From Candidatus Kuenenia stuttgartensis (lineage in GTDB: Bacteria; Planctomycetota; Planctomycetia; Isosphaerales; Isosphaeraceae): a stretch of 30,779 bases of DNA. A program made the translations under genes and the position numbers. The notes under the pieces are model-generated. The model worked only from the letters and a program-made list of their open reading frames with translations, was not told the origin of the DNA and did not search any database. Shown piece after piece: positions 1 through 7,414 of this stretch (its first letter is position 1; every line of letters starts with the position of its first letter). Location of the stretch: contig CAMBZY010000003.1 of assembly GCA_945872325.1 (NCBI GenBank), forward strand, positions 1 through 30,779, given 5' to 3'.

Positions 1-240
1 GGAGTTGGAAAACAACTCACAAGAGCAGTCCACTATGCTGAGTACCACAACCATTGACTCAGTAGGCATTTCATGTCTGTCGGAAAGCAAATCATCGAGC
101 CATGTCAGCAAAATATGGCGATGCGATTCCGCCAAAACCAGCGTCTGAATCTAGCCCCCGGTTCGCGTTACCCACCCAACCGGGGCTATCTCCAAGACCG
201 GCTAGACAACAACCGCGGTGTGCTTGGCCACGGTTCGCTC
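1..240. other. Left-edge region without a supported gene
   Basis: This stretch lies downstream of the minus-strand polX gene. I see no convincing coding region. Short open frames here have no recognisable protein features. An imperfect inverted repeat (CCCCGGTT at 156-163, AACCGGGG at 178-185) could fold in the polX transcript, but no T-tract follows it on the minus strand, so I do not call it a terminator. Confidence 0.4.
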
Positions 241-1971
241 TTAAGTCCGATCTCGTTTACTGTTCAGTAGTTCCGATACTTTCTGATCATCAAACGTGTT
301 CAAAACCTGATCCGCTGAAAGGCCGGCCCGTCGCGCCAGCCCGACACCATATTCCACATCGTCAAGACCATAAATGGCGTGAGCATCAGGGTTAATCGAA
401 ATCATTACGCCTCTCTGCGCTGCCAGTCGGCAGTGTGGGGTGTCCAAGTCCAGCCGATAGGGGCTGGCGTTGATTTCGATCATCGTACCGGTGCGGGCGC
501 AGGCTGAAATGACGGCATCAAGATCGACTGGATATCCAGCTCTGGCCAGCAGAAGACGGCCGGTCGGGTGGCCCAGCATGGTCACATACCGATTCTCAAC
601 GGCTTTGATCAGACGGCTGGTTTGGGCACCGTGATCAAGCCCGAATCCGGAGTGGATACTCGCCACCACAAAGTCAAACCCTGCAAGCACTTCATCAGGA
701 TAATCCAACGAGCCATCGGTCAGGATATCGCACTCAATACCCTTATAAATCCGAAACTTACCACCATAACTTTCGTTCAATTTGTCAATTTTCGCCCACT
801 GCTCCTGCACCTTCTCAATCGAAAGTCCCCCGGCATAAGCCGCCGCCCTGCTGTGGTCGGAAATCCCTAAATACTTCCAGCCCTTGGTCATAGCCGCTTC
901 AGCCATCTGCTCCAGAGTGTGGTCGCCGTCGCTCCAGTCGGTGTGGTTGTGGAAGCAGCCGGTCAGGTCTTCCGTTTCGATCAGTTTTGGAATGGCTCCC
1001 GCTTCTGAGAGGGCGAATTCGCCTGTATCCTCTCTCAGTTCAGGTGGGATATAATCGAGGCCAAGTGCTTTGTAAATATCGGCTTCATCACGACATACAG
1101 TCGCTGTTCCATCGTCGCTCTCAAGCCCGTATTCGCTCAGCTTCAAGCCTCTGGCGATGGCTCGCTTACGCATCACAATGTTGTGAAGTTTTGATCCGGT
1201 AAAATAATTCAGGGCGAATGGGAATTGTGCGTCAGTAACGGCTCTAATGTCACACTGGGCGCCTTGGTTAAGTCTGACGCTGAGTTTCGTATCTCCATGA
1301 GCGATGATTTGAACCACTTCGGGGCGTGCGGCCATATCGGCGAGAAATTGTTGTGGGTGATTGGTAGAGACCAGAACGTCGAGATCGCCGATCGTTTCTG
1401 CACGCCGACGAAGGCTTCCGCAAAGGCTGCTGCGGATCACGTCAGGATGTTCGGAAACGGCCTTGAGAATCGGTGTAACAATCTTGCGGGCCGTATGTTG
1501 AAGCATCCGGGTTCCGGCAGTATCGAGAAAATCGAGGCCTTCGAGAATCTTCGTCTGGGTCTTGGCTCCAAAGCCTTTGATATCGGCGATCAGGTTCGCC
1601 GTGGCGGCTTTACGCAAGTCGGCCACGCTGGTGATATTGAGAGTGTCGCGGAGAACTTTGATTTTTTTCGCACCTAGGCCCGGCACGCGCATGAGGTCGA
1701 GCAAGCCGGTGGGTAATTCCACCTTAAGTGCTTCGTACTCAGTGCATTGGCCACTGGTCGCAAGTTGGGCGATTTTGGTCATCATCGAGGCCCCGATACC
1801 TGGGATCTCTGTCAAAGTCCCATCGGCCACCATGGTCGCCAGGTTCCCGGTCACGCTTTTCAGAGACGAGGCCGCATTGTGATAAGCCCTGCACCTGAAA
1901 GGGTTTTCGCCACGAATTTCGAGAAGGGTGCCCATGTCGTCCAGAATATCGGCGATCTGTTCAGCGTTCAT
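241..1971 (-). CDS. polX: DNA polymerase X family protein with C-terminal PHP domain (PolX)
   Basis: Bacterial PolX is a gap-filling repair polymerase that often carries a PHP-type 3'-5' exonuclease or phosphatase domain; it probably acts in base excision repair. The 576-residue protein has the usual family length. The first ~150 residues carry helix-hairpin-helix segments ('VPGLGAKKIKVL', 'IKGFGAKTQTKIL'). The nucleotidyltransferase core follows, with 'GSLRRRAETIGDLDVLV' supplying the paired metal-binding Asp residues and 'CDIRAV' a third. The C-terminal PHP domain keeps its metal ligands: 'HNHTDWSDG', 'ISDHS', 'GIECDIL', 'ASIHSG', 'LGHPTG' and 'NPDAH'. The ATG at 1971 has an AAGG-type ribosome site about 9 nt upstream. 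The gene is divergent from the PEP-CTERM gene. Family assignment is very secure; the exact role is inferred. Confidence 0.97.
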   Translation of the reverse strand: MNAEQIADILDDMGTLLEIRGENPFRCRAYHNAASSLKSVTGNLATMVADGTLTEIPGIGASMMTKIAQLATSGQCTEYEALKVELPTGLLDLMRVPGLGAKKIKVLRDTLNITSVADLRKAATANLIADIKGFGAKTQTKILEGLDFLDTAGTRMLQHTARKIVTPILKAVSEHPDVIRSSLCGSLRRRAETIGDLDVLVSTNHPQQFLADMAARPEVVQIIAHGDTKLSVRLNQGAQCDIRAVTDAQFPFALNYFTGSKLHNIVMRKRAIARGLKLSEYGLESDDGTATVCRDEADIYKALGLDYIPPELREDTGEFALSEAGAIPKLIETEDLTGCFHNHTDWSDGDHTLEQMAEAAMTKGWKYLGISDHSRAAAYAGGLSIEKVQEQWAKIDKLNESYGGKFRIYKGIECDILTDGSLDYPDEVLAGFDFVVASIHSGFGLDHGAQTSRLIKAVENRYVTMLGHPTGRLLLARAGYPVDLDAVISACARTGTMIEINASPYRLDLDTPHCRLAAQRGVMISINPDAHAIYGLDDVEYGVGLARRAGLSADQVLNTFDDQKVSELLNSKRDRT

Positions 1972-2406
1972 TTTGAGAACCTTCGGGCATTTTTTTTGGA
2001 ATGAGGTCGAGGTCAGGTCAGTCTCGATAGAATTTTAATCAATCCATCCCGAGAAAGTGATCCTTTTTCGAATTTCGAAGGCAAATGAGGTGGCACCAAA
2101 CCTTGAAAACCGAGTTCTTTATGGCTCCAGCGAAGACGGCTATGACCAGGCATGTCCGATGGACATCAAAAGCCCAAATGAGAGAAACACTCGAACGACC
2201 GGTCCAACCAGTCCAAATCTTGCGAACAGATTCTTCGGGTGATCCTGCAAAAAACTCTGAACTTGCAAAGTTCCTCTAGACGATAGCTTCAGTGTACTCC
2301 CCGTGAGTACGGGTCGATCAGGATTTTCGACCCCAGCCGCAAGGATTAGTCGGCCATCTGAAACTGAATTCACTTTCAGTTCAGATTAATGAGAGGTATC
2401 TTGGTC
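1972..2406. other. Intergenic region between divergent polX and PEP-CTERM gene
   Basis: About 435 nt separate two divergent starts, so promoters for both genes should lie here. I could not pick a convincing -35/-10 pair. A small perfect inverted repeat (GTACTC at 2294-2299, GAGTAC at 2305-2310) lies about 100 nt upstream of the PEP-CTERM start and could be an operator or chance. A 77-codon minus-strand frame at 2140-2373 shows no protein features and is not called. Confidence 0.4.
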
Positions 2407-3015
2407 ATGAAATGGCGTACCAGTCAGATTCAGGCATTGGCACTGGCTTTTGCCCTTATCTCTGTTTTTGAGATACATACTGATGCGGCTGCGATTCGCC
2501 AAGCCAATGTGATGCCAAGTGCTGGCCTTCGTGCAAGTTGGCTGGCCCAGCACTCGGCCCGGAACCAGCAACTTTGGGCACAAAGGGCTGGCCGTCGAGG
2601 TGGTACAGGGATCAACGCAGCCAACTTTAATAACGGGCCAGTCAATCTTAAGGAAGTCTGGGCGGCTTATAAAAATTCGATGCGGTATGCCAGTCAATTG
2701 AAGCCTGCCTCAACCACAGGTTTTTTGCCAAGCACTCCATTCGTGAACGGGTTATGGAATCGGCGAACAATCAATGCGGCTCGTTTTGATGCAAATCATA
2801 GCAGCATTGCCCAGATGATGGATTGGGATACGTATTTCAAGAACACTCCCAGCCCTGCTGCAATCAATCCAGCCGTTGTTGGCCCACGAGTGCCCGCTTC
2901 TGTGAATCCACAGGTCATTGTCCCAGAACCATCGAGCGTCGTGATCGGCCTCACGATGATCGGAATGGCGTTCTGGGCTCGCCGCAAAACGACTCTTGGA
3001 AGTCGGATCTCCTAA
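2407..3015 (+). CDS. PEP-CTERM sorting domain-containing exported protein
   Basis: PEP-CTERM proteins are exported by Sec and then processed and anchored by an exosortase; many are linked to extracellular matrix. The 202-residue product starts with a signal peptide (basic 'MKWR', a hydrophobic run, cleavage probably near 'TDAAA'). The mature part is rich in Asn, Ala, Arg and Ser and has no domain I recognise. It ends in the tripartite sorting signal: 'VPEPSS', a hydrophobic stretch 'VVIGLTMIGMAFWA', and the basic cluster 'RRK'. I prefer ATG 2407 because GAGAGG lies 10 nt upstream; ATG 2389 in frame would add six residues. A terminator-like hairpin follows at 3104. No exosortase gene is in this window. 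The sorting signal is clear; the protein's role is unknown. Confidence 0.88.
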   Translation: MKWRTSQIQALALAFALISVFEIHTDAAAIRQANVMPSAGLRASWLAQHSARNQQLWAQRAGRRGGTGINAANFNNGPVNLKEVWAAYKNSMRYASQLKPASTTGFLPSTPFVNGLWNRRTINAARFDANHSSIAQMMDWDTYFKNTPSPAAINPAVVGPRVPASVNPQVIVPEPSSVVIGLTMIGMAFWARRKTTLGSRIS

Positions 3016-3103
3016 TATTCCAAAGGAATCCTGATTCCGACCGGGTTTGGATTTCCAAGCCAATGCGGGATCGGTTAGAATCTTTCTTATAGTACGCAGA
3101 CTT

Positions 3104-3129
3104 ACCGGAGTCCTGATGGCTCCGGTTTT
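3104..3129 (+). terminator. Rho-independent terminator after the PEP-CTERM gene
   Basis: A 7-bp stem (ACCGGAG at 3104-3110 with CTCCGGT at 3120-3126) is followed by a short T run. It lies between the PEP-CTERM stop and the metG start, so it probably separates the two transcripts. The T-tract is short, so strength is uncertain. Confidence 0.55.
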
Positions 3130-3159
3130 GTCGTTTCCCATAGTAAGGACACCCGCGGC

Positions 3160-4743
3160 ATGGCCCCTGCCAACGAACCATTTTTCATCACCACTGCAAT
3201 CGACTACCCCAACAGTCGCCCTCATATCGGGACGGCCTTCGAAAAAATCGGAGCCGATGCCCAAGCCCGATTCCAGCGAATGAAGGGCCGTGAAGTCCAC
3301 TTTTTGATGGGCAACGATGAAAACACGATCAAGGTCAGCCAAAGAGCCGCTGAATTGGGGCTGGAGCCAAAGCCTTATGTCGATGATATGGCTCGCCAGT
3401 TCAAAGAGGTCTGGTCGGCCCTGAATGTCTCAAATACTGACTTTATCCAGACTAGCCAGTCTCGCCATCATATCGGCTGCCGCAAGTTCATTCAGGCTGT
3501 TTATGACGCCGGCCACATCTTCAAAAAGAAGTACACCGGTCTTTATTGCAACGGTTGCGAAGCGTTCAAGACAGAAAAAGAGCTGGTGGAAGGTCGGTGC
3601 CCGAACCACCAGTCGCAAGAGCTCAAGCAGGTTGAGGAGGAGAACTATTTCTTTCGCCTGTCAGCCTTTGAGGATCGTTTGCTGGACTATTACCGGACCC
3701 ATCCGGAATTCATTCAGCCAGAGAGTCGCCTGAACGAGATCGTGAATCTGGTCGAGTCGGGCCTTCAGGATGTTTCCATCTCACGCAAGGGGTTTGTCTG
3801 GGGCATTCCTGTTCCATTTGACGAAGACCAAACGATTTACGTCTGGTTCGACGCCCTATTGAATTACATCACAGCCCTCGGATATGGCTCGGACGACGAG
3901 ACGCTTTACAAGAAGTTCTGGCCGGCTGATGTTCATGTGATTGGCAAGGACATCACCCGGTTCCACTGTGCCCTTTGGCCAGCCATGCTCATGGCAGCTG
4001 GCCTACCTTTGCCGAAAACGGTTTATGCACATGGGTTTGTGTATAATAAAGGGCTCAAGATATCGAAGTCGGCTGGTACGGCGATTGACCCTATGACTGT
4101 CTACGAGACTTTTGGGACTGACCCATTCCGGTACTACTTTCTGAAAGAATGTGTGTTCGGGAGCGATGGGAACTTTAGTGAAGAAAGGTTTACAGAGCTT
4201 TACAACTCTGATCTGGCAAACAACCTGGGGAATCTCTACAGCCGAACCATTTCGATGTGTGTGAGGTATTTTGAGGGGAATCTCGAAGGTTCGTCCGCGA
4301 TTGATCCAGTCGATTGGGCCGGCGATTTGAATCTGGGGGAACTGGCTGATGAGCTTGATGGGCTTGTCTCGCGATTCGAATACAGTCAGGCGCTTCAAAC
4401 CATCTGGTCTCAAGTGCTTGATAGAGCGAATCGTTATATCCAGAACACTGAACCGTTTAAGTTGATCAAAACGGACCGTGAGGCATGCAGAGTGGTCCTG
4501 TCGAATCTGGCAGACGCCATTCGCGTGACCGGGATCCTGCTCAAACCATTTTTGCCTGATACTGCGGAAATCTTCTATAGAGCGTTCAACTTTGAAGCGT
4601 CAGAACCATGGTCCTCACTTGATTTTACCCAGATTGCCAAGCCGCCCGCCGGTCGCTCGGATTATCAGGTGACCGCTGCTTTGACAGACGGGAAGCCCGT
4701 TCCGATGTTCCCAAAGATTCAGCCGCCACCGGAAAAACCTTAA
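3160..4743 (+). CDS. metG: Methionyl-tRNA synthetase
   Basis: This cytoplasmic class Ia synthetase charges tRNA-Met with methionine using ATP, and supplies both initiator and elongator Met-tRNA. The 527-residue product shows the HIGH-type signature 'RPHIGTAFEK' near residue 20 and the KMSKS-type loop as 'LKISKSAGT' near residue 300. A zinc-binding knuckle follows the pattern C-x2-C...C-x2-H ('CNGCEAF' near 130, then 'GRCPNH'), typical of the single-knuckle Thermus-like type. The anticodon-binding helical domain fills the C-terminal third. It ends with a short Pro-rich tail and lacks the extra C-terminal EMAPII-like tRNA-binding domain found in some bacteria. ATG 3160 has AAGGA about 11 nt upstream. 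It appears to be transcribed alone. Confidence 0.97.
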   Translation: MAPANEPFFITTAIDYPNSRPHIGTAFEKIGADAQARFQRMKGREVHFLMGNDENTIKVSQRAAELGLEPKPYVDDMARQFKEVWSALNVSNTDFIQTSQSRHHIGCRKFIQAVYDAGHIFKKKYTGLYCNGCEAFKTEKELVEGRCPNHQSQELKQVEEENYFFRLSAFEDRLLDYYRTHPEFIQPESRLNEIVNLVESGLQDVSISRKGFVWGIPVPFDEDQTIYVWFDALLNYITALGYGSDDETLYKKFWPADVHVIGKDITRFHCALWPAMLMAAGLPLPKTVYAHGFVYNKGLKISKSAGTAIDPMTVYETFGTDPFRYYFLKECVFGSDGNFSEERFTELYNSDLANNLGNLYSRTISMCVRYFEGNLEGSSAIDPVDWAGDLNLGELADELDGLVSRFEYSQALQTIWSQVLDRANRYIQNTEPFKLIKTDREACRVVLSNLADAIRVTGILLKPFLPDTAEIFYRAFNFEASEPWSSLDFTQIAKPPAGRSDYQVTAALTDGKPVPMFPKIQPPPEKP

Positions 4744-4774
4744 CTGGTTTTTCTGAATGGATTTACAGGCAGTT

Positions 4775-4817
4775 CAAAAAGGAATTGAAAGGCGCGGTCC
4801 CCACCCAGAGACCGCGC
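4775..4817 (-). terminator. Rho-independent terminator for the DUF1508 gene
   Basis: On the minus strand an 8-bp GC-rich stem (arms at 4810-4817 and 4792-4799, GCGCGGTC/GACCGCGC) is followed by T-rich sequence ending in TTTTT around 4777-4781. It lies 23 nt past the stop of the DUF1508 gene. It may also slow transcription coming from metG on the other strand. Confidence 0.7.
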
Positions 4818-4839
4818 TATTACACCAGGCAGGCTGGTG

Positions 4840-5028
4840 TTATCGGCTGTGATACGTTTGGTCGTCCACGCTGGCTTTATGAGCCAGTCGGCGTACCGAT
4901 TCAATACCATAGAGGCATGAATCCTTGGTTTTGTAGCCTTCACCGACGGCAAGTACATCGCCGTTAAGGGCGAGCATGCGCCAGCAGAATCCGCCTGTTT
5001 TATCCAGATAAATCTGAAAAACACCCAT
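4840..5028 (-). CDS. DUF1508 (YegP-like) domain protein
   Basis: The 62-residue product matches one DUF1508 unit: 'FQIYLDKTGGFCWRM' followed by 'NGDVLAVGEGYKTKDSC' and 'GIESVRRLA', which fit the family pattern of a short beta hairpin ('F.vYkd..g.yrWRl..NG.viA.segY..k......gI.sV..'). E. coli YegP has two such units in tandem; here there is one. The family's function is not established; members are small cytoplasmic proteins. I place the start at the ATG at 5028, where the domain begins; a longer frame starts at 5046. A clear terminator follows. The gene reads in the same direction as hpf upstream, about 200 nt away with a hairpin between them, so it is probably a separate transcript. Confidence 0.82.
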   Translation of the reverse strand: MGVFQIYLDKTGGFCWRMLALNGDVLAVGEGYKTKDSCLYGIESVRRLAHKASVDDQTYHSR

Positions 5029-5101
5029 AGCTAATCTAGGCCTCACAAAAGGTTATGGAACTTAGGAGTCGTATTGAAGACAGGCGAAGCCAATTAAGCT
5101 A

Positions 5102-5131
5102 AAGCCTGACGTGTTAATTCACGTCAGGCTT
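5102..5131 (-). terminator. Strong hairpin downstream of hpf (probable terminator)
   Basis: A perfect 12-bp inverted repeat (AAGCCTGACGTG at 5102-5113, CACGTCAGGCTT at 5120-5131) with a 6-nt loop sits about 100 nt past the hpf stop. On the minus strand the following bases are only moderately T-rich, so it could act as a terminator or as a 3'-end stabilising structure. Confidence 0.55.
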
Positions 5132-5234
5132 GATTGTCAGATTAATTATGGAAGATGTCAAACGAAATTGGAAAGTAAGGTCGCTTTTTCAACAACCAAA
5201 CCGCTTTCGTGACTTCAAAAAACACCACAAACCA

Positions 5235-5591
5235 TTACAGTTCAGGGTTGTTATGGTGATGGTATGCGTGATCCGGATGATGATTCTGGCGCTTCTCGAT
5301 TCGTTTCGCCAGCAGAGCCCCATACTTGTGGTTGGCTGAGTTGAACGCAGCCATCGGGTCATGATCTCGCCCTTCCACCACCAGCTCTGCCTGCGGCTTC
5401 GTCACATGCGCCACAATCTTGCAGGTGATGTCCTTGGCTCCGCCTTTGGCCTTGTTTACGTCCACAAGATGGACCGTCATACGGCTGACCACATGGTCGT
5501 GATGGTTCGACGCAAGCTCCAAGTGCTTACGGATATAATCCTTATGCCCTTGGTCGATGATCACATGGTCGGCGTGGATTTCGAGATTCAT
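5235..5591 (-). CDS. hpf: HPF/RaiA family ribosome hibernation factor
   Basis: Members bind the small ribosomal subunit in the mRNA/tRNA channel and silence translation in stationary phase or stress, either promoting dimers or keeping 70S particles inactive. The 118-residue product has the family's beta-alpha-beta-beta-beta-alpha layout: an N-terminal 'MNLEIHADHVIIDQGHKDYI' strand and helix, a middle strand 'RMTVHLVDVNKAKGG', a strand 'KPQAELVVEGRDHDPM', and a closing helix 'GALLAKRIEKRQ'. It has the short-form length and no long dimerisation domain, so it is RaiA/short-HPF type. The tail is unusually rich in His. The ATG at 5591 has GGGGA about 5 nt upstream. Regulation was not visible. RaiA versus HPF cannot be separated here. 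Confidence 0.85.
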   Translation of the reverse strand: MNLEIHADHVIIDQGHKDYIRKHLELASNHHDHVVSRMTVHLVDVNKAKGGAKDITCKIVAHVTKPQAELVVEGRDHDPMAAFNSANHKYGALLAKRIEKRQNHHPDHAYHHHNNPEL

Positions 5592-5993
5592 GGTTATCCC
5601 CGGTTCTCAAATCATCATTTCAAGTGGAAGACGATGAACAGTCGTTTTTTTTGATCGTTTCCGATCCGTTCAGACCACTCATCGCCACCAACATACTTCT
5701 ATACGACTCTGATCCGGATTAAGTTCGAAGTTCTTTCTGCGAATTCTGAAGGGCTTAGTTTTTTGCCGGAACCGCAGAGTCATGCGTTCCAGAAAGAAAA
5801 ACATCACCCTTTTTTGGCTCCTCGGGCTTCGCTCCTAAACCGTTTCATGGTCATGGGTTCGCAGAGATCCGATATCCAACCGAACTCACAGGTTCGATTC
5901 GGAACACAAATCGCCACATTCCTTTCTACGACTCCCCGGATCGAAAAGCAATGACAAATCGATACGGAATTTTGGAAATGATCCTGAAACGAC
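5592..5993. other. Intergenic region upstream of hpf
   Basis: About 400 nt lie between the hpf start and the stop of the secreted-protein gene. The region should hold the hpf promoter. Open frames on either strand here look random in composition. A run of eight T residues lies near 5644-5652 on the plus strand, without a convincing stem. I checked the stretch near 5887-5901 that resembles a tRNA T-loop and found no supporting stem. Confidence 0.4.
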
Positions 5994-6521
5994 TTATCGA
6001 GCAGATTCCAGGCCAAACCATCGTCTGGCTGTTGGTTCGGAAGTCCTTGTGTCGTCGACATATCCAAGGAAAATACCTGGCGAAATCTCGCGGATCTCGT
6101 CCCGCACATTCCTATACACGAACGAACTTTGTGAGTAATCAAGCACAATCGCCGGCCGGCCGTCGCGCAGGCTTGGTTCAATCCGTGTGTTGGCTCGAAC
6201 TGAAGGAACTCCAAAAAAGAAGTTGATTGCTCCCAGACCATTCGCATCGATCCGCTTGCCCGACCATGCCAGTCGACCGCCCTGAGAAGCCGCGATGGCC
6301 CCCCTGCTGCCCGGGCTCACCAGAGGAAGACCACGCAGTCGTCCTGTTGGGATCCCAGAGACCGTTCCGAACGAAAATAGAGCGTCGAGCTGGCTGGGGT
6401 TACAGCGTGCCAAATCTTCCAAACGCTCAATAATGACCTGTTCCTCGGCTACGATCGGATTTGTTGCAAGAATCCACCCAGCCAAGCTATAGATTGCCCA
6501 ATTGCGCAGTTGCAGAATCAT
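5994..6521 (-). CDS. Exported protein of unknown function (GXWXG/DUF4334-like layout)
   Basis: I do not recognise a named gene. The 175-residue product begins with a signal-peptide-like segment ('LRNWAIYSLAGWILA', cleavage probably near 'IVAEE'). The mature part has short motifs: 'GIPTGRLRG', then 'LAWSGKRID' near the middle, 'RIEPSLRDGRPAIVLDYS', and 'DEIREISPGIFLG'. This order (a Gly-rich entry, a W..GK block, a 'DG.P..vLDYS' block and a closing 'R.v..gi.LG' strand) resembles the GXWXG/DUF4334 type of small beta-barrel proteins, a weak likeness judged by eye. ATG 6521 is preferred over GTG 6548, since it starts the signal peptide directly. The gene is flanked by long intergenic gaps and is probably transcribed alone. 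Confidence 0.7.
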   Translation of the reverse strand: MILQLRNWAIYSLAGWILATNPIVAEEQVIIERLEDLARCNPSQLDALFSFGTVSGIPTGRLRGLPLVSPGSRGAIAASQGGRLAWSGKRIDANGLGAINFFFGVPSVRANTRIEPSLRDGRPAIVLDYSQSSFVYRNVRDEIREISPGIFLGYVDDTRTSEPTARRWFGLESAR

Positions 6522-6739
6522 GGTGTGCTCGTTCTCAACGGTTTTCACGGTGGTTGATCATCAAGGTGACTGTCACTCTAAACCATTATGCAGGCTGATT
6601 CTGATGCTGACCTCAGCGAACGACAAAAAGCTGAATCGGATAAATTCCGGAGTCAGAATCTTTGCGAAAACCGCGACAGATTTGCGGTATGGCCTATTCT
6701 GTGGAGCCGCTCTATTTTACGCAAAATCACTTTGTGCCA

Positions 6740-6772
6740 AATAAAAAAGACTGTTCCAGAAATCTGGAACAG
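6740..6772 (-). terminator. Rho-independent terminator for the 63-residue gene
   Basis: On the minus strand a perfect 9-bp stem (arms 6764-6772 and 6751-6759, CTGTTCCAG/CTGGAACAG, 4-nt loop) is followed within two bases by the T-rich run TCTTTTTTAT. It lies 45 nt beyond the stop at 6817, and it supports transcription of the small gene on this strand. Confidence 0.8.
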
Positions 6773-6816
6773 CCTTGATGGGTTCTGCTGGTGGAACAAG
6801 AACGGCCGTGGGTGGA

Positions 6817-7008
6817 TCACCCTAACCGGGATTGCTCCTCGGAATCGTGATGGGGATGTGAGGCCCCCGATTCCGCCCGAATGTGAGTCGAGCGTTGAGG
6901 CACGACCGATTCGGGCTTTGACGCATGGTTGTCAGCAACTTTGGGAAGGCCAACGGCCACTCTCAGAAGCCGACGCATGGCGTCGTGGGAATGAAAAGAA
7001 GAGACCAT
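6817..7008 (-). CDS. Small protein of unknown function (63 aa)
   Basis: I do not recognise this gene. The 63-residue product is polar and basic, begins 'MVSSFHSHDAMRRLLRVAV', and ends in a His/Glu-rich segment 'HPHHDSEEQSRLG'. It has no membrane segment and no clear signal peptide. Two features argue that it is real: a strong Shine-Dalgarno sequence AAGGAG placed about 6 nt before the ATG at 7008, and a classic terminator 45 nt after the stop. Opposing frames on the plus strand have neither. An alternative is a non-coding RNA ending at the same terminator. Function cannot be proposed. Confidence 0.55.
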   Translation of the reverse strand: MVSSFHSHDAMRRLLRVAVGLPKVADNHASKPESVVPQRSTHIRAESGASHPHHDSEEQSRLG

Positions 7009-7414
7009 GAGAACTCCTTGATTGGCACTTAACCATGACGGATTCGCCATTTTTAAGTTGCCGGGAAGAATGAAGGACTAGTATGAGGCCAGGCTAAAGT
7101 TCGTTTAGCCACCATCTGTATCAAGAAGCTTCCCTGAACTGATTCTTTTCAGTACATATCCAGTAGACCATTCGAACATCAAACCGTCAAGTAAAGGTTG
7201 TGTGAAGATATTCTGTTTCCTAACTCGATGTGGCCAATCGTAAATCCCTGACCTAATTGCCACAAGAAGAGAGCCTTATGGCCATGTCTGTGGAGTAGGC
7301 ATATCAGATTAAACGAAAGCTGGAATTCGTGCCCGGGATGACATTTCATCTGCAAAAATGAATGTCCAACCCCGAGCTTGAAAACCGCTTTTGGTGTTAA
7401 GAATCTTCTCCGGA
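7009..7414. other. Intergenic region between the small gene and nanA
   Basis: About 400 nt with no supported gene. It contains a perfect 7-bp hairpin (GGCTAAA at 7092-7098, TTTAGCC at 7104-7110, loop GTTCG). Near 7341-7369 there is an imperfect stem (GACATTTCAT with ATGAATGTC) that could serve as the 3' structure of the nanA transcript, though no T-tract follows it on the minus strand. Confidence 0.4.

Noticed and set aside
1..57. Possible tail of a plus-strand gene entering from the left (open from position 1 to a TGA at 55-57)
   Set aside because: Only about 18 codons with no recognisable motif; other frames are open for similar lengths.
2140..2373. 77-codon minus-strand frame between polX and the PEP-CTERM gene
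   Set aside because: No ribosome site or protein-like pattern, and it occupies the divergent promoter region.
5887..5901. GGTTCGATTC, a tRNA T-loop-like string in an intergenic gap
   Set aside because: The bases on either side do not pair, and no cloverleaf can be drawn around it.
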